Source of the DNA: Cytophagaceae bacterium | GTDB lineage: Bacteria; Bacteroidota; Bacteroidia; Cytophagales; Cyclobacteriaceae | Direction of reading: 5' to 3' | DNA length: 64,000 nt | Assembly: GCA_006969745.1 (NCBI GenBank) | Contig: CP030886.1 | Location: forward strand, 2,205,234-2,269,233 | Shown here: piece by piece, positions 8,762 through 17,672 of the stretch | Layout of the letters: the number at the start of each line of letters is the position of its first letter | Position numbering within the stretch: the first letter of the stretch is position 1 | The notes under the pieces: generated by a model | Databases searched by the model: none | Told to the model about the DNA's origin: nothing | What the model saw: the letters and a program-made list of their open reading frames with translations, nothing else | Program-made: the position numbers and the translations under genes

Positions 8762-9688
8762 TTACCTCAAAGTTGATTTAATCTCATCCAACACTTTCTT
8801 ACCGCCACTCTGTAAGATTTCATCTGCCAGACTTGTTCCCAGTTCTTCCGGGTTGGCGCCATACATGGTTCGTTGGATAAGCTCCCTGCCATCAAGACTT
8901 GCGATACCTCCCTTCAATATGATCTGTCCATCCATTTCCATTTGGGCATAGCCAAAAACAGGAATACTACATCCTCCATCCATTCTCCTCAGAAAAGCTC
9001 GTTCGGTCAAAAGCATCTTTTCAGTAAGCGCATGATTAGTCGCCTTCTTGATTTTTTCTGCTACATCCTTGTCTAGGTTATCGTGTACCTCAATTGCGAC
9101 CGCACCTTGCCCAACAGGAGGAACGAACCTTTCAGTATCGAACCAATATCGAACCATCTGATCGTAATCCATCCGTCGAACGCCTGCATAGGCCAGCACC
9201 AATCCATCCATTATGCCTGACTTCATTTTTTCTATGCGTGTTTGAAGATTGCCTCTTACATCTACCGTAGTGATGTGCGGGTAAAAGTGCTTTAGCATGG
9301 CAATCCTTCGTGTACTAGAGGTGCCTAAAATAAGCTTAGGATTGTTGAGATCTATTTCTTTGTCAGACACAATGACGTCATCGGGCGACTCCCTTTCGCA
9401 AAAGGAAAGTACATGAAAACCTTCCGGAAGCCTGGACTGCAAATCTTTTGCGCTATGTACGGCTATGTCTATTTGCTTTCTGCGAAGCATAAGCTCCAAT
9501 TCTTCAGTAAATACCCCTTTGCTACCAATCTTTGAGAGAGCAACATTCTGTATTTTGTCTCCTTTAGTTTCGATTGGAACTAACTGCGGTTGAAACCCTC
9601 CAGCGTCGAGCATATCTGCAACGTAATTGGCCTGCCACATGGCCAGCTTGCTCTTTCTTGTACCAATTTTGATAATCCTTCGCTCCAT
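8762..9688 (-). CDS. hemC: hydroxymethylbilane synthase (porphobilinogen deaminase)
   Basis: The enzyme joins four porphobilinogen molecules into hydroxymethylbilane in haem biosynthesis. The 308-residue length is standard. The start IIKIGTRKSKLAMWQA is the conserved N-terminus. HSAKDLQSRLPEG holds the catalytic Asp at about 82, GTSSTRRIAML and DVRGNLQTR bind the substrate chain, and GGCSIPVFGYA near residue 240 carries the Cys that holds the dipyrromethane cofactor. All key residues are present. The gene abuts the RimK/LysX-type gene upstream with no gap, and holB overlaps that one, so the three form an operon. Confidence 0.97.
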   Translation of the reverse strand: MERRIIKIGTRKSKLAMWQANYVADMLDAGGFQPQLVPIETKGDKIQNVALSKIGSKGVFTEELELMLRRKQIDIAVHSAKDLQSRLPEGFHVLSFCERESPDDVIVSDKEIDLNNPKLILGTSSTRRIAMLKHFYPHITTVDVRGNLQTRIEKMKSGIMDGLVLAYAGVRRMDYDQMVRYWFDTERFVPPVGQGAVAIEVHDNLDKDVAEKIKKATNHALTEKMLLTERAFLRRMDGGCSIPVFGYAQMEMDGQIILKGGIASLDGRELIQRTMYGANPEELGTSLADEILQSGGKKVLDEIKSTLR

Positions 9689-10114
9689 TTAGCTTGCTTT
9701 CTTATTAGAATATGAGAGGTTCTTTTCTGAAACGTCCACAATAAATTTTCCTGATAAAATCTTTCGCCCAATTAACAGGGGATTTTTCATTTCGCTGCGA
9801 TCAGTAAGTGAGATTGAAGCCATGTAGTTCTTCTTGAATATTCGCATCCGGGTTTTGATAACATACCTCTTCTGTGCCTTCCCATTAGAGCTTTTGACTA
9901 TTTTCTGAGTCCAGTCTTTGGTAGCGTATTCCTGATATCCCGTATCCGTATGAAGAGTGAAATACAAAACACCTTCTTCTTCGTGCACCTTTTTACAATG
10001 AAGTGATGATCGATAGGCTCCGGTGTCAATTTTGGCATGAATATCTTCTACCCCCAGGTCTGGTAGGTCTATAATGTCCAAGCGGCCGATGATCTGTTTT
10101 ACTCTCTTAGCCAT
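9689..10114 (-). CDS. RimK/LysX-family aspartic-protease-like protein (DUF785 type)
   Basis: 141 residues matching the family once called ATP-dependent zinc protease. The start KQIIGRLDIIDLPDLGV is followed by a DTGA motif at about 30-33 (AKIDTGAYRSSLHC) and later by an RxxxKNPLLIGRKIL block, where an (L/I)-(L/I)-G-R motif is conserved. The fold is that of pepsin/retropepsin half-domains, with the DTGA Asp as the would-be catalytic residue. In many genomes the gene sits beside rimK; here no rimK is visible nearby. The start overlaps holB by 8 bp. The biochemical role is not settled for the family. Confidence 0.85.
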   Translation of the reverse strand: MAKRVKQIIGRLDIIDLPDLGVEDIHAKIDTGAYRSSLHCKKVHEEEGVLYFTLHTDTGYQEYATKDWTQKIVKSSNGKAQKRYVIKTRMRIFKKNYMASISLTDRSEMKNPLLIGRKILSGKFIVDVSEKNLSYSNKKAS

Positions 10115-11222
10115 TTAATACCCGAGTGATGTCAAGGGACAAATTTAGGTGAGTTATCCGAGGGTTGGAGTTTCGCTCAAGATGAATGAGCGCCTCGTTG
10201 TTCAGTGCATATACTTTTTCAAGTTTAGGCAAGCCTAGCTTATCTGCAAACTTTCCAATAAACGCAGCCTCTGTTTCGCTTTGAGCAGCGGGCTGTTGTC
10301 CCGATGCATGAACTACGGCATTTCTTATGAGCGATATGGCAAAATTCAATGTTGTCTTTTGTGATGCTTTTCCTGATTTAGAGAAGTCTTCGCTCCTGCG
10401 TACAAGTCCCGTCAGATTTCTGTTCCAGCATTCCAGCATCCAGGTTTGGAAATCTTCATATTCATGTGAGTCGCCTGCCTCGGCCAAATGAAAGGCCAAC
10501 CCCAGCTTCCCTTCAGAAAGCTTTGCAGCTTGAATAGCCCTAGAGCCTTCGATGCCTTTAGCTGCTAGATAGTTTTGAACCTCATCGGTGGTATTGGGAG
10601 GGACGTTTACCAGTTGAGTCCTGGAAGTGATGGTAGCCAGAAGACTATCATAATTATAAGATACAAGCAGGTACAAAGTCTTTTCAGGTGGTTCTTCGAG
10701 AATCTTTAAGATCGCGTTTGCCGAGCTTGAATTCATTAATTCGGGAACCCAAATTAATAGGATCTTATAGCCACCCTCGACCGATCGCATGCTTACATTT
10801 TTTAGCATCTGACGGCTGTCTTGCCTACTGATAAGCAGGTTTTTATTTTCCTGTCCGTACTTGCGTGTCCACGATTCTAAATCACCAAATGGAGATTCTG
10901 CAACGAACTCCCTAAACCTTGGAAGAGCCTCTGCAAGCACTTTTTCATATTTATTTTCTACGGCAGATACCTTTGGAAAGTGGAGGTGGATATCAGGATG
11001 TACCAACTTTTTTATGCGCACACAATTGGCGCATGTCCCACAGCTATCTACTTCGGTCTTATTCTCACACATCAAATAGCTGGCGTAGGCGAGAGCCATT
11101 GGCAATACGGCCGTTCCAGGTCTGCCGGCAAACAGCTGAGCATGCGCAATTTTTCCTCGTGTATGCGCTGAAACAAGCTGCTTTTTGAGTTCCTCAAGTC
11201 CTGGTATTTCTGAAAACTGCAT
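10107..11222 (-). CDS. holB: DNA polymerase III delta' subunit
   Basis: Delta' is a non-ATPase part of the clamp loader that places the beta sliding clamp on DNA. In this 371-residue protein the N-terminal AAA+ part has a degenerate P-loop (FAGRPGTAVL at 31-40), as is normal for delta'. Four Cys at about 52, 61, 64 and 67 (C-x8-C-x2-C-x2-C) form the zinc module. The segment NAILKILEEPPEKTLYLLV is the strongly conserved SRC-like region, in which sensor 1 normally follows as TIxSRxQ; here it reads TITSRTQLVNV. The C-terminal collar domain is typical for Bacteroidota. It lies 3 bp downstream of the GlmU-like gene. Confidence 0.92.
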   Translation of the reverse strand: MQFSEIPGLEELKKQLVSAHTRGKIAHAQLFAGRPGTAVLPMALAYASYLMCENKTEVDSCGTCANCVRIKKLVHPDIHLHFPKVSAVENKYEKVLAEALPRFREFVAESPFGDLESWTRKYGQENKNLLISRQDSRQMLKNVSMRSVEGGYKILLIWVPELMNSSSANAILKILEEPPEKTLYLLVSYNYDSLLATITSRTQLVNVPPNTTDEVQNYLAAKGIEGSRAIQAAKLSEGKLGLAFHLAEAGDSHEYEDFQTWMLECWNRNLTGLVRRSEDFSKSGKASQKTTLNFAISLIRNAVVHASGQQPAAQSETEAAFIGKFADKLGLPKLEKVYALNNEALIHLERNSNPRITHLNLSLDITRVLNG

Positions 11223-11225
11223 TGA

Positions 11226-12407
11226 CTATGTCTTATCCCAAACCCGATTTTCGGCTGTTATTTCAAAGATATGCGAAAGCATTGCTTTGTCAGCTTCTGT
11301 GAGTTGTTTGTTTCTTCGTTTCATGACCAGTTCTGCAGTTTCAAAAGCTTTTCTGGTTTGATAGGTGGTAAAGCCGGAAGAACCTCCCCATGCATAAGAA
11401 GGAATAATGGTTCGCGGGAATCCATCACCAAAGATGTTTGCTGAAACGCCAACTGTTGTGCCGGTATTAAACATGGTGTTGATTCCGCATTTAGAATGAT
11501 CACCCATGATTAAGCCGCAAAATTGGAGACCAGTGTCTTTGAAGCGACCGGTAGCGAAATCCCACATCTTCACATTGGCGTAGTTGTTTTTCAAATTAGA
11601 ATTGTTGGTATCTGCCCCAAGATTGCACCATTCACCGATCACCGAGTTGCCAAGAAAACCTTCGTGACCTTTGTTGGAATATCCAAAAATAACCGAGTTT
11701 GAAACTTCTCCTCCCACTTTGGAATGTGGTCCGACGGTGCTATCACCTTTAATCTTCGCTCCCATATTCACCACCGAATGGTCGCATAAGGCAAATGGAC
11801 CTCTTATCAACGCACCCTCTTGTACCTCAGCATCTTTACCAATATAAATCGGTCCGTTTTCAGCATTTAGAATAGCAGCTTTGACTTTTGCCCCTTCTTC
11901 CAAAAAGATTCCTTCACCATATGTTTTGGTATGCTTGTCATTGATTGGCTTGGACTTTCTTCCGTCTGTTAATAGTTTGAAGTCACGTTCTATTTCTGCT
12001 CCATTAAGTTTAAAAATGTCCCAGGGATGAGATACTTGATTAATCTCTGATACGGAAACTTCTACACGATCGCCAACTTCAAAAGATTCTGTGCTAGAGA
12101 AATAGCCGGCAATCAATTTTCCGTCACAAATAAGCGCTTCACTTTCTCTGAGGCTCGAAACGGAGCTAACTAAACTTTCAGTGGGTAATACATTCCCAAG
12201 GATAGTCAGTGATTTCTCTTTGGGTTTTTGAAAAAGAGTATTTAAATAATCTTGTGATCTGAAATGGATATCTGTGCTAGCCAGATGTTTGCTCCATTTT
12301 TCATGCACTTTTAGAATTCCAACACGAACATCAGCTACCGGACGGGTATAACTCATTGGCAGCATTTGCTTCCAGCTTTCTTCGGTATCTATGAAGGTGA
12401 TTTGCAT
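11226..12407 (-). CDS. GlmU-like sugar-nucleotidyltransferase family protein
   Basis: 393 residues. The N-terminal half has the Bacteroidota-specific start MQITFIDTEESWKQMLPMSYTRPVADVRVGILKVHEKW, a nucleotidyltransferase-like domain that lacks the usual LAAGxGxRM loop. The C-terminal half is a left-handed beta-helix with hexapeptide repeats (for example GPIYIGKDAEVQEGALIRGP and VNMGAKIKGDSTVG). It resembles the GlmU C-terminal acetyltransferase arrangement, but a true GlmU is longer. The role is probably in making an activated amino sugar for the envelope. It is the likely first gene of the 12407-8762 operon. Confidence 0.85.
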   Translation of the reverse strand: MQITFIDTEESWKQMLPMSYTRPVADVRVGILKVHEKWSKHLASTDIHFRSQDYLNTLFQKPKEKSLTILGNVLPTESLVSSVSSLRESEALICDGKLIAGYFSSTESFEVGDRVEVSVSEINQVSHPWDIFKLNGAEIERDFKLLTDGRKSKPINDKHTKTYGEGIFLEEGAKVKAAILNAENGPIYIGKDAEVQEGALIRGPFALCDHSVVNMGAKIKGDSTVGPHSKVGGEVSNSVIFGYSNKGHEGFLGNSVIGEWCNLGADTNNSNLKNNYANVKMWDFATGRFKDTGLQFCGLIMGDHSKCGINTMFNTGTTVGVSANIFGDGFPRTIIPSYAWGGSSGFTTYQTRKAFETAELVMKRRNKQLTEADKAMLSHIFEITAENRVWDKT

Positions 12408-12441
12408 GAATCAAACTTAGTTTCTTTTAGCAAAAGGGCAC

Positions 12442-12473
12442 AAAAAAAGTCTTCAGGATAACCCGAAGACTTT
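12442..12473 (-). terminator. rho-independent terminator of rpmE2
   Basis: A 9-bp perfect stem (aaagtcttc / gaagacttt) with a 10-base loop. Read on the minus strand it is followed by seven T. It lies 22 bp after the L31 stop codon and before the GlmU-like gene start, so it probably separates the two transcripts. Confidence 0.75.
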
Positions 12474-12494
12474 GAATTTCTTTTTCGAACAGAA

Positions 12495-12740
12495 TTACTT
12501 TTTCTTGTACTTTCTGTTGAATTTTTCCACTCGACCAGCAGTATCCAGGAAGATTTTCTTTCCTGTGTAGAATGGGTGAGATGCAGAGCTTACCTCGACT
12601 TTGATCACAGGGTACTCATTCCCATCTTCCCATTTGATGGTCTCCTTAGAAGTCATTGTTGATTTTGTAAGGAATTTGAATTCGCTAGTCGTATCAAGAA
12701 AAACAACTTCTTTGTATTCAGGATGTATGTCTTTTTTCAT
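12495..12740 (-). CDS. rpmE2: 50S ribosomal protein L31, type B
   Basis: An 81-residue protein starting [16 protein letters not shown] and ending in [11 protein letters not shown]. The [24 protein letters not shown] core is diagnostic of L31. It lacks the four zinc-binding Cys of type A L31, so it is the zinc-independent type B form. The ORF is open up to 12809, but the ATG at 12740 gives the conserved N-terminus, and the promoter elements upstream lie inside the longer reading frame. Confidence 0.96.
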   Translation of the reverse strand: MKKDIHPEYKEVVFLDTTSEFKFLTKSTMTSKETIKWEDGNEYPVIKVEVSSASHPFYTGKKIFLDTAGRVEKFNRKYKKK

Positions 12741-12769
12741 GTCTCTCGTCTCTTTTTCAAAAAGGATGG

Positions 12770-12800
12770 CAAAGATAGACATTATTTTATCTTCTTCAAA
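12770..12800 (-). promoter_or_regulatory. Bacteroidota-type promoter of rpmE2
   Basis: On the minus strand a TTTG (12800-12797) is followed after exactly 19 bp by TATCTTTG (12777-12770). This fits the -33 TTTG and -7 TAnnTTTG consensus and spacing of the Bacteroidota primary sigma factor. The -7 element ends about 30 bp before the L31 ATG. It is one of the clearest promoters in the window and supports the phylum assignment. Confidence 0.8.
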
Positions 12801-12836
12801 CCCTATCATTCAACTAAAATCGAATATGTTTGATTC

Positions 12837-14477
12837 ATGAGAAAAACAATTTGGATACTTAGTATTCTCACGACCAGTACGTTAGCAGCGCAATCTACAG
12901 ATTTTATGTTGGGGCATCCTGCATACCAGGTGATTGAACTGGAAGAAATTCGGTCTTCAAACGGGTTTAACTCTACGTTTAGGCCTTTCTCACGAAGTGC
13001 CAGCTACAGCCTTCTCGGCGAGAATGTGACCCCTTATATGAGAAAGGAGCTTAGAACTTATACCGGAGATTCTACTCTATCTGATAAGGCTTTTATGAAA
13101 AAACTATTTAAGTATCCTGCAGATCTTTTTTATTATAAAGATGAAAATCTGGAATTGCATGTGAATCCGGTCATTCACTTTTCCTATGGCAAAACCAACG
13201 ACGCAATAGGGTCAACATTCGTTAATAGTCGCGGTGCGGAGATTAGAGGAAGAGTTGACAATAAAGTTGCTTTCTACACCATGATTACTGAGAATCAGGC
13301 ACGGTATCCGGAGTATGTCAATGATGTTAGAGACAGTACGCTGGTAGTTCCTTATGAGGGATTTTGGAAGCAATTTGCAACTACAGGAGTCGATTTTTTG
13401 CGAGCACAGGGCTATATCGATTTCGGGTTTAGCAAAAGCATATCTGCCCAGCTGGGTTTCGGAAAGCATTTTGTGGGCAATGGAGTGCGGTCGCTTATTC
13501 TTTCAGACTACTCCAATAATTATCCATATCTCCGGATCAATACAGAAACTAAAATATTTGATTACACAAATGTGTTTGCTGAGCTAATTGCAGAGGCAAG
13601 AGGAGGGACTTTTGGCCTTTTAGGCACAGGAGGATTTGGAAAGAAATACATGGCTTTCCATCATTTGAATATAAAACTGAAACCTAACCTTCACATCGGA
13701 CTGTTTGAATCTGTGATGTATGGAGATTCTACCGGAGGACTGAAAGTTGAGTATTTGAATCCAATCATTTTTTATCGTGCGGTAGAGCAGCAAAACGGTA
13801 GCGAGGATAATGCCATACTAGGTATGGACTTCAAATGGAATATAAAAAATCGAGTTTCATTATATGGCCAGCTGGTGATTGATGAGATGATCATTGGTGA
13901 GGTGCTAGCTGGTGATGGATGGTGGGGAAACAAACAAGGATTTCAGCTTGGGGCAAAGTACGTAGATCCTTTCGGTGTTGAAGATTTGATATTGCAAGCA
14001 GAAGTAAATCGTGTACGTCCTTACATGTATGCTCATGAAGATGGATTTACGAGCTATAGCCATTACAATCTTTCGCTGGCACATCCCTTGGGAGCCAATT
14101 TTACAGAATATCTAGGGCGAGCAAGTTATCGATTGAGCGATCAATGGAGTTTTGAAGGCATGGTCATGCTTGCCAGCTATGGCAATGACATTGGAGACGT
14201 AAATTATGGTAGAGACATTCTGAAGAATTATACACTAAGAAGACCGGATGGCAATGGAGGTAGCCTTGAGTTTGGCAATACACATCTCCAGGGTAATAAG
14301 ACAGATCTAACCATGCTCTTTTTCAGGGCCAGCTACATGCCTCGTCACAACCTGTTTTTGGATTTGGATGCAACTTTAAGGAAGGAGTCTGATGCTAATG
14401 GCTTTATCGACACATCAACATCTGTGATAGGATTCTCATTGCGATGGAATGTACCTTCCAGGAGATACCTCTTTTAA
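12837..14477 (+). CDS. Wzi/RemB-like outer membrane beta-barrel protein
   Basis: 546 residues with a signal peptide ending at TLAAQ, many amphipathic beta strands and a terminal aromatic (RWNVPSRRYLF) typical of outer membrane barrels. FGKHFVGNGVRSLILSDYSNNYPYLRI resembles the GxGKxFxGdGxRSLxLSDxxxPYPYxK block of RemB-type gliding-motility proteins and Wzi capsule-assembly proteins. It could therefore act in surface polysaccharide attachment or in placing adhesins. An envelope location is well supported; the specific role is inferred. The gene is divergent from rpmE2 and stands alone. Confidence 0.7.
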   Translation: MRKTIWILSILTTSTLAAQSTDFMLGHPAYQVIELEEIRSSNGFNSTFRPFSRSASYSLLGENVTPYMRKELRTYTGDSTLSDKAFMKKLFKYPADLFYYKDENLELHVNPVIHFSYGKTNDAIGSTFVNSRGAEIRGRVDNKVAFYTMITENQARYPEYVNDVRDSTLVVPYEGFWKQFATTGVDFLRAQGYIDFGFSKSISAQLGFGKHFVGNGVRSLILSDYSNNYPYLRINTETKIFDYTNVFAELIAEARGGTFGLLGTGGFGKKYMAFHHLNIKLKPNLHIGLFESVMYGDSTGGLKVEYLNPIIFYRAVEQQNGSEDNAILGMDFKWNIKNRVSLYGQLVIDEMIIGEVLAGDGWWGNKQGFQLGAKYVDPFGVEDLILQAEVNRVRPYMYAHEDGFTSYSHYNLSLAHPLGANFTEYLGRASYRLSDQWSFEGMVMLASYGNDIGDVNYGRDILKNYTLRRPDGNGGSLEFGNTHLQGNKTDLTMLFFRASYMPRHNLFLDLDATLRKESDANGFIDTSTSVIGFSLRWNVPSRRYLF

Positions 14478-14587
14478 GTTGATAAGGTGATTATGCGTGC
14501 GAGTAGTTATATAAACTCCAATCTTTAAAAATTATCTATTTCAAAACTTCAAAAGTTTCATAACTTTCAGCCTTCACTACAACGCTA

Positions 14588-14950
14588 ATGCAAAGGTTCA
14601 AACTCATTTTCCATATCATTTATGTGGTCATCGCTCTGGTGATTATGTATTTCTCGGTGGATATACTACTCAATACGGAGCAATATTTATCTAAGATTAA
14701 GCTGTCGTCCTACATCAAGTTTCCACGCTATGTAATGGCACTATTTCTATTTATTTCTATTCTGATGATGATAGAGTTCGTATTGCAGCAATTAAAAATC
14801 CGTAGTATCAAAAGCGGTAAAGAGGACCTAGAAGGTGAGATTGTAGAATTGAAAGCTAAACTTTACGATAAATCTCAAGAAGAGGCCGAATCGACACCAG
14901 AGATTGAAGTTGAGGGTGAAGACGAAGATGAAGATGAGGACGAAGATTAA
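14588..14950 (+). CDS. small two-helix membrane protein with acidic tail
   Basis: 120 residues with two hydrophobic helices (about 8-26 and 45-68), a charged helical stretch (about 70-100) that could form a coiled coil, and a final run of alternating Glu and Asp. The N-terminus is probably inside, so that both the coiled coil and the acidic tail face the cytoplasm. I do not recognise the family. It precedes yifB by 57 bp on the same strand. The acidic repeat (gaagatgaa-type codons) is low-complexity DNA and may vary in length. Confidence 0.65.
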   Translation: MQRFKLIFHIIYVVIALVIMYFSVDILLNTEQYLSKIKLSSYIKFPRYVMALFLFISILMMIEFVLQQLKIRSIKSGKEDLEGEIVELKAKLYDKSQEEAESTPEIEVEGEDEDEDEDED

Positions 14951-15007
14951 ATAGACCTTCGAACAAGCCACCATTTTTTTAGAATAATCAGATTACAAAG
15001 GGTAGTT

Positions 15008-16546
15008 ATGCTAGCTAAAACTTATGGTAGCGCCGTTTATGGTGTAGATGCTTATAAAATCACTGTAGAAGTAAACGTTGGTCAGGGCACCAAATTTTTC
15101 ATGGTTGGGTTACCCGATTCTGCTGTGAAAGAAAGCGAGCAACGTGTGGAATCTGCAATTAAAAATTTTGGCTATCGAATGCCGCGACAAAAAGTGGTGG
15201 TTAATCTGGCTCCTGCAGATATTCGTAAGGAAGGTTCCGCTTACGATCTCCCTATTGCGCTTTGCATATTGAAGGCCTCCGAACAAATAGAAGCGGAGCA
15301 CTTGGAAGACTATGTAATCATGGGAGAACTGGCGCTTGACGGAGAACTTCGACCGATCAAAGGAGCTTTACCCATAGCGATTGAAGCACGAAAAAATGGA
15401 TTTAAAGGATTCATTTTACCAAAGGAAAATGCAACCGAAGCAGCTATCGTAGATGGTTTGGATATCATTGGGGTGGAAAACATCAAAGATGCCATTAGAC
15501 ATGTAACGGGTGAGGAGGTCATTGAACCGATAGTTTACGATACCCGCGATGTGTTTTTTGCAAACCTGGATAATTACGCTTCCGATTTCTCAGATGTGCA
15601 AGGACAGGAGAATATCAAAAGAGCAATGGAGATTGCCGCAGCAGGTGGACACAATGTGATTATGATCGGTCCGCCGGGTGCAGGGAAGACGATGCTGGCC
15701 AAGCGATTGCCTTCGATCCTGCCTCCATTGACTTTACATGAAGCATTAGAAACAACCAAGATTCATTCTGTAGCCGGCAAACTAGGCACCGAAGGAAGGC
15801 TAATTTCTCAACGACCTTTCAGGCAACCTCACCATACAATATCAGATGCAGCTTTGGTGGGAGGAGGTGGCATTCCACAGCCAGGAGAGATTTCATTGGC
15901 CAATAATGGTGTTTTGTTTTTGGATGAGCTTCCAGAATTCCAACGTTCGGTTTTGGAGGTCATGCGCCAGCCATTAGAAGAAAGAAAAGTCACGATTTCA
16001 CGAGCCAAAGTTTCACTCGACTATCCATCTAATTTCATGCTGATTGCAAGCATGAACCCGTGCCCATGCGGATACTACAATCATCCGGAAAAAGAATGTG
16101 TCTGTGCTCCGGGAGTAGTACAGCGCTACCTCAATCGTATAAGCGGACCATTATTGGATCGAATTGACTTACATGTAGAAGTCACCCCTGTTTCCTTTGA
16201 TCAGATGACGGAAAACAGAAAGACCGAATCCAGTGCTGAGATCAGGGAACGAGTGATAAAGGCACGAGAAATTCAGGAGAAAAGATTTAAAGAACAAACC
16301 GGGGTTTTCAATAACGCCATGATGAGCTCCAATATGGTAAAAGAAGTCTGTGAGATAAATTCAGCTGGAAAAGTGCTTTTGAAAACGGCAATGGAAAGGC
16401 TTGGTTTGTCGGCACGAGCCTATGATCGAATATTGAGGGTTTCACGAACCATAGCGGATTTAGCAGATACTGAATCCATCGCCATAGAGCACCTCGCAGA
16501 GGCTATTCAATATCGAAGTTTGGATAGAGAAGGCTGGGCTGGGTAA
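15008..16546 (+). CDS. comM: YifB/ComM family Mg-chelatase-like AAA+ ATPase
   Basis: 512 residues, full length. The N-terminal lon-protease-like domain (about 1-170) starts MLAKTYGSAVYGVDAYKITVEV. The AAA+ domain has Walker A GPPGAGKTML at 221-230, a VLFLDELPEF Walker B block, and SMNPCPCGYY. The C-terminal Mg_chelatase domain carries GLSARAYDRILRVSRTIADL and ends YRSLDREGWAG. ComM is a hexameric helicase that extends branch migration during natural transformation in gamma-proteobacteria; the role in Bacteroidota is inferred. A second copy of the last 23 codons is found 1.1 kb downstream. comM is a known insertion hotspot for genomic islands in Acinetobacter. Confidence 0.95.
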   Translation: MLAKTYGSAVYGVDAYKITVEVNVGQGTKFFMVGLPDSAVKESEQRVESAIKNFGYRMPRQKVVVNLAPADIRKEGSAYDLPIALCILKASEQIEAEHLEDYVIMGELALDGELRPIKGALPIAIEARKNGFKGFILPKENATEAAIVDGLDIIGVENIKDAIRHVTGEEVIEPIVYDTRDVFFANLDNYASDFSDVQGQENIKRAMEIAAAGGHNVIMIGPPGAGKTMLAKRLPSILPPLTLHEALETTKIHSVAGKLGTEGRLISQRPFRQPHHTISDAALVGGGGIPQPGEISLANNGVLFLDELPEFQRSVLEVMRQPLEERKVTISRAKVSLDYPSNFMLIASMNPCPCGYYNHPEKECVCAPGVVQRYLNRISGPLLDRIDLHVEVTPVSFDQMTENRKTESSAEIRERVIKAREIQEKRFKEQTGVFNNAMMSSNMVKEVCEINSAGKVLLKTAMERLGLSARAYDRILRVSRTIADLADTESIAIEHLAEAIQYRSLDREGWAG

Positions 16547-16654
16547 TTTTAATAAGCTGAATTAAGGAACAAAATATGACGGAAAGGTCATGGGAGTAGT
16601 TCTAGAAAGATGACAGGACTATTGTGGTGACAATTAATAAGGTCTTGTGAATAC

Positions 16655-17428
16655 TTAATCGAAGTATTTTTCTACTAATTCAATATCCGTGCCCCACTTT
16701 GATTCAGGATTCTCTCGGTTTTGCGCCATATTAAGCATTGCTTCTTTAATTTTTTCACTGAGTTCCTTGTTTACAGACGTAACATTTATTAGCCTTTTCG
16801 ATATAGTGTAGCTAATTAAATCACAACTGTGAATAGCTACTAGAAATCCATAAAAATATTCTGTCTGGGTAAAGTCGAATTTGCTGCCGAAATCATCAAT
16901 GTTAAATGCTTTCTTGCTCAAATACGCAAGAACACAAGCGTATGAAATAACTAAGCCATTCCATGATGAAATTCGAAGGAATAAATCTATATCAATTTGG
17001 GGATTATTTTTCTTCTCTTCTTTGACCTCTTTTTTCTCTTTGGAGCCTTTGTGAGTATCCTGTGCAGCCAAATTTGATATTTCTGAGATCTTTTGAGGGA
17101 GGTCAAATAGTTTTTTGTCCATCCCCTGAAGAGTCGATATAAAATCTTCCTCTATGCTCTCAGAGATACGTGTCAAGCTATCAGAATTTCTTTTTAGATC
17201 AGTTGAAACCTCATTAATGAGAGTGATATTTTTGGTAAAGGAAAAGTTGGATAAATAAGCATATACAATTGCTAAAAGGGCAAGAAGCAACGAGGCAATT
17301 GTTGAGGCAAATGATATATACTTAACAAGCTCTTCTTTTTCAGTCCATTCAATAACTACTAGGAAAATAATGATTGAAACAAGACCTAGAATAATATAGA
17401 AGAAATGAATTTTGTATTTAGTATTCAT
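16655..17428 (-). CDS. membrane protein of unknown function in the yifB insertion
   Basis: 257 residues. Two strong membrane helices at about 9-28 and 37-62 are followed by a coiled-coil-like region (about 70-115, ending in QGMDKKLFDLPQKISEI), a Lys/Glu-rich linker (KGSKEKKEVKEEKKNN) and a C-terminal domain with weakly hydrophobic stretches (LVISYACVLAYLS and FYGFLVAIHSCDLISY). The DNA is visibly richer in A/T than yifB. I do not recognise a family. Its position alone between duplicated yifB ends suggests it is cargo, possibly a defence or immunity-type protein, but no motif proves that. Confidence 0.6.
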   Translation of the reverse strand: MNTKYKIHFFYIILGLVSIIIFLVVIEWTEKEELVKYISFASTIASLLLALLAIVYAYLSNFSFTKNITLINEVSTDLKRNSDSLTRISESIEEDFISTLQGMDKKLFDLPQKISEISNLAAQDTHKGSKEKKEVKEEKKNNPQIDIDLFLRISSWNGLVISYACVLAYLSKKAFNIDDFGSKFDFTQTEYFYGFLVAIHSCDLISYTISKRLINVTSVNKELSEKIKEAMLNMAQNRENPESKWGTDIELVEKYFD

Positions 17429-17588
17429 TATGATTCAAATTTGTTTTGAATCATAATTTAGCAATAAATGGTTTTATATTCATTTGAAATTCTATTCAAC
17501 CGTCAAGCAAATAAGTTAGAATAAAATTGATGATAAATAGCCTATTCCTAGGAGCGTAGGTTCGAATTTCCATTCTATCTCAAATAAA

Positions 17589-17663
17589 GATTCCATTGCC
17601 ATTGAGCACCTGGCAGAAGCTATCCAATATCGAAGTTTGGATCGGGAGGGCTGGGCAGGGTAA
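17589..17663 (+). pseudogene. duplicate 3' end of yifB (about 24 codons)
   Basis: Reads DSIAIEHLAEAIQYRSLDRE and then GWAG followed by TAA, identical to the real YifB C-terminus from the second residue on. Nine nucleotide differences from the intact copy are all silent. Homology stops abruptly upstream at about 17589, with no further yifB sequence. The Crp/Fnr gene starts 9 bp after the stop, so this is likely the original gene end, displaced from the rest of yifB by the inserted segment. Confidence 0.85.
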
Positions 17664-17672
17664 TATTACGGC

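Larger units (their letters stand above)
16547..17663 (+). mobile_element. candidate integrated segment between two copies of the yifB 3' end
   Basis: The intact yifB ends at 16546. A second copy of its last 23 codons plus stop lies at 17592-17663, 9 bp before the next gene. The two copies encode the same 23 residues but differ at 9 of 72 nucleotides, all synonymous. This pattern fits an element that integrated at the 3' end of yifB while supplying its own version of that end, or recombination with DNA from a related strain. The segment holds one gene on the minus strand (16655-17428). No integrase, transposase or inverted terminal repeats were seen, so the mechanism is open. Confidence 0.55.

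Noticed and set aside
12741-12809. Longer N-terminus for ribosomal protein L31
   Set aside because: The extra 23 residues are not part of L31 and this segment contains a consensus -33/-7 promoter on the same strand.
12825-12832. TATGTTTG as promoter -7 box of the Wzi/RemB-like gene
   Set aside because: Only 4 bp before the ATG, so transcription would start within the gene, and no -33 element is present.
17545-17585. tRNA-like 3' end (ggttcgaatttcc) near the yifB relic, which might be an attachment site
   Set aside because: The bases around TTCGAAT do not form a T-arm stem, and no anticodon or acceptor arm could be built upstream.
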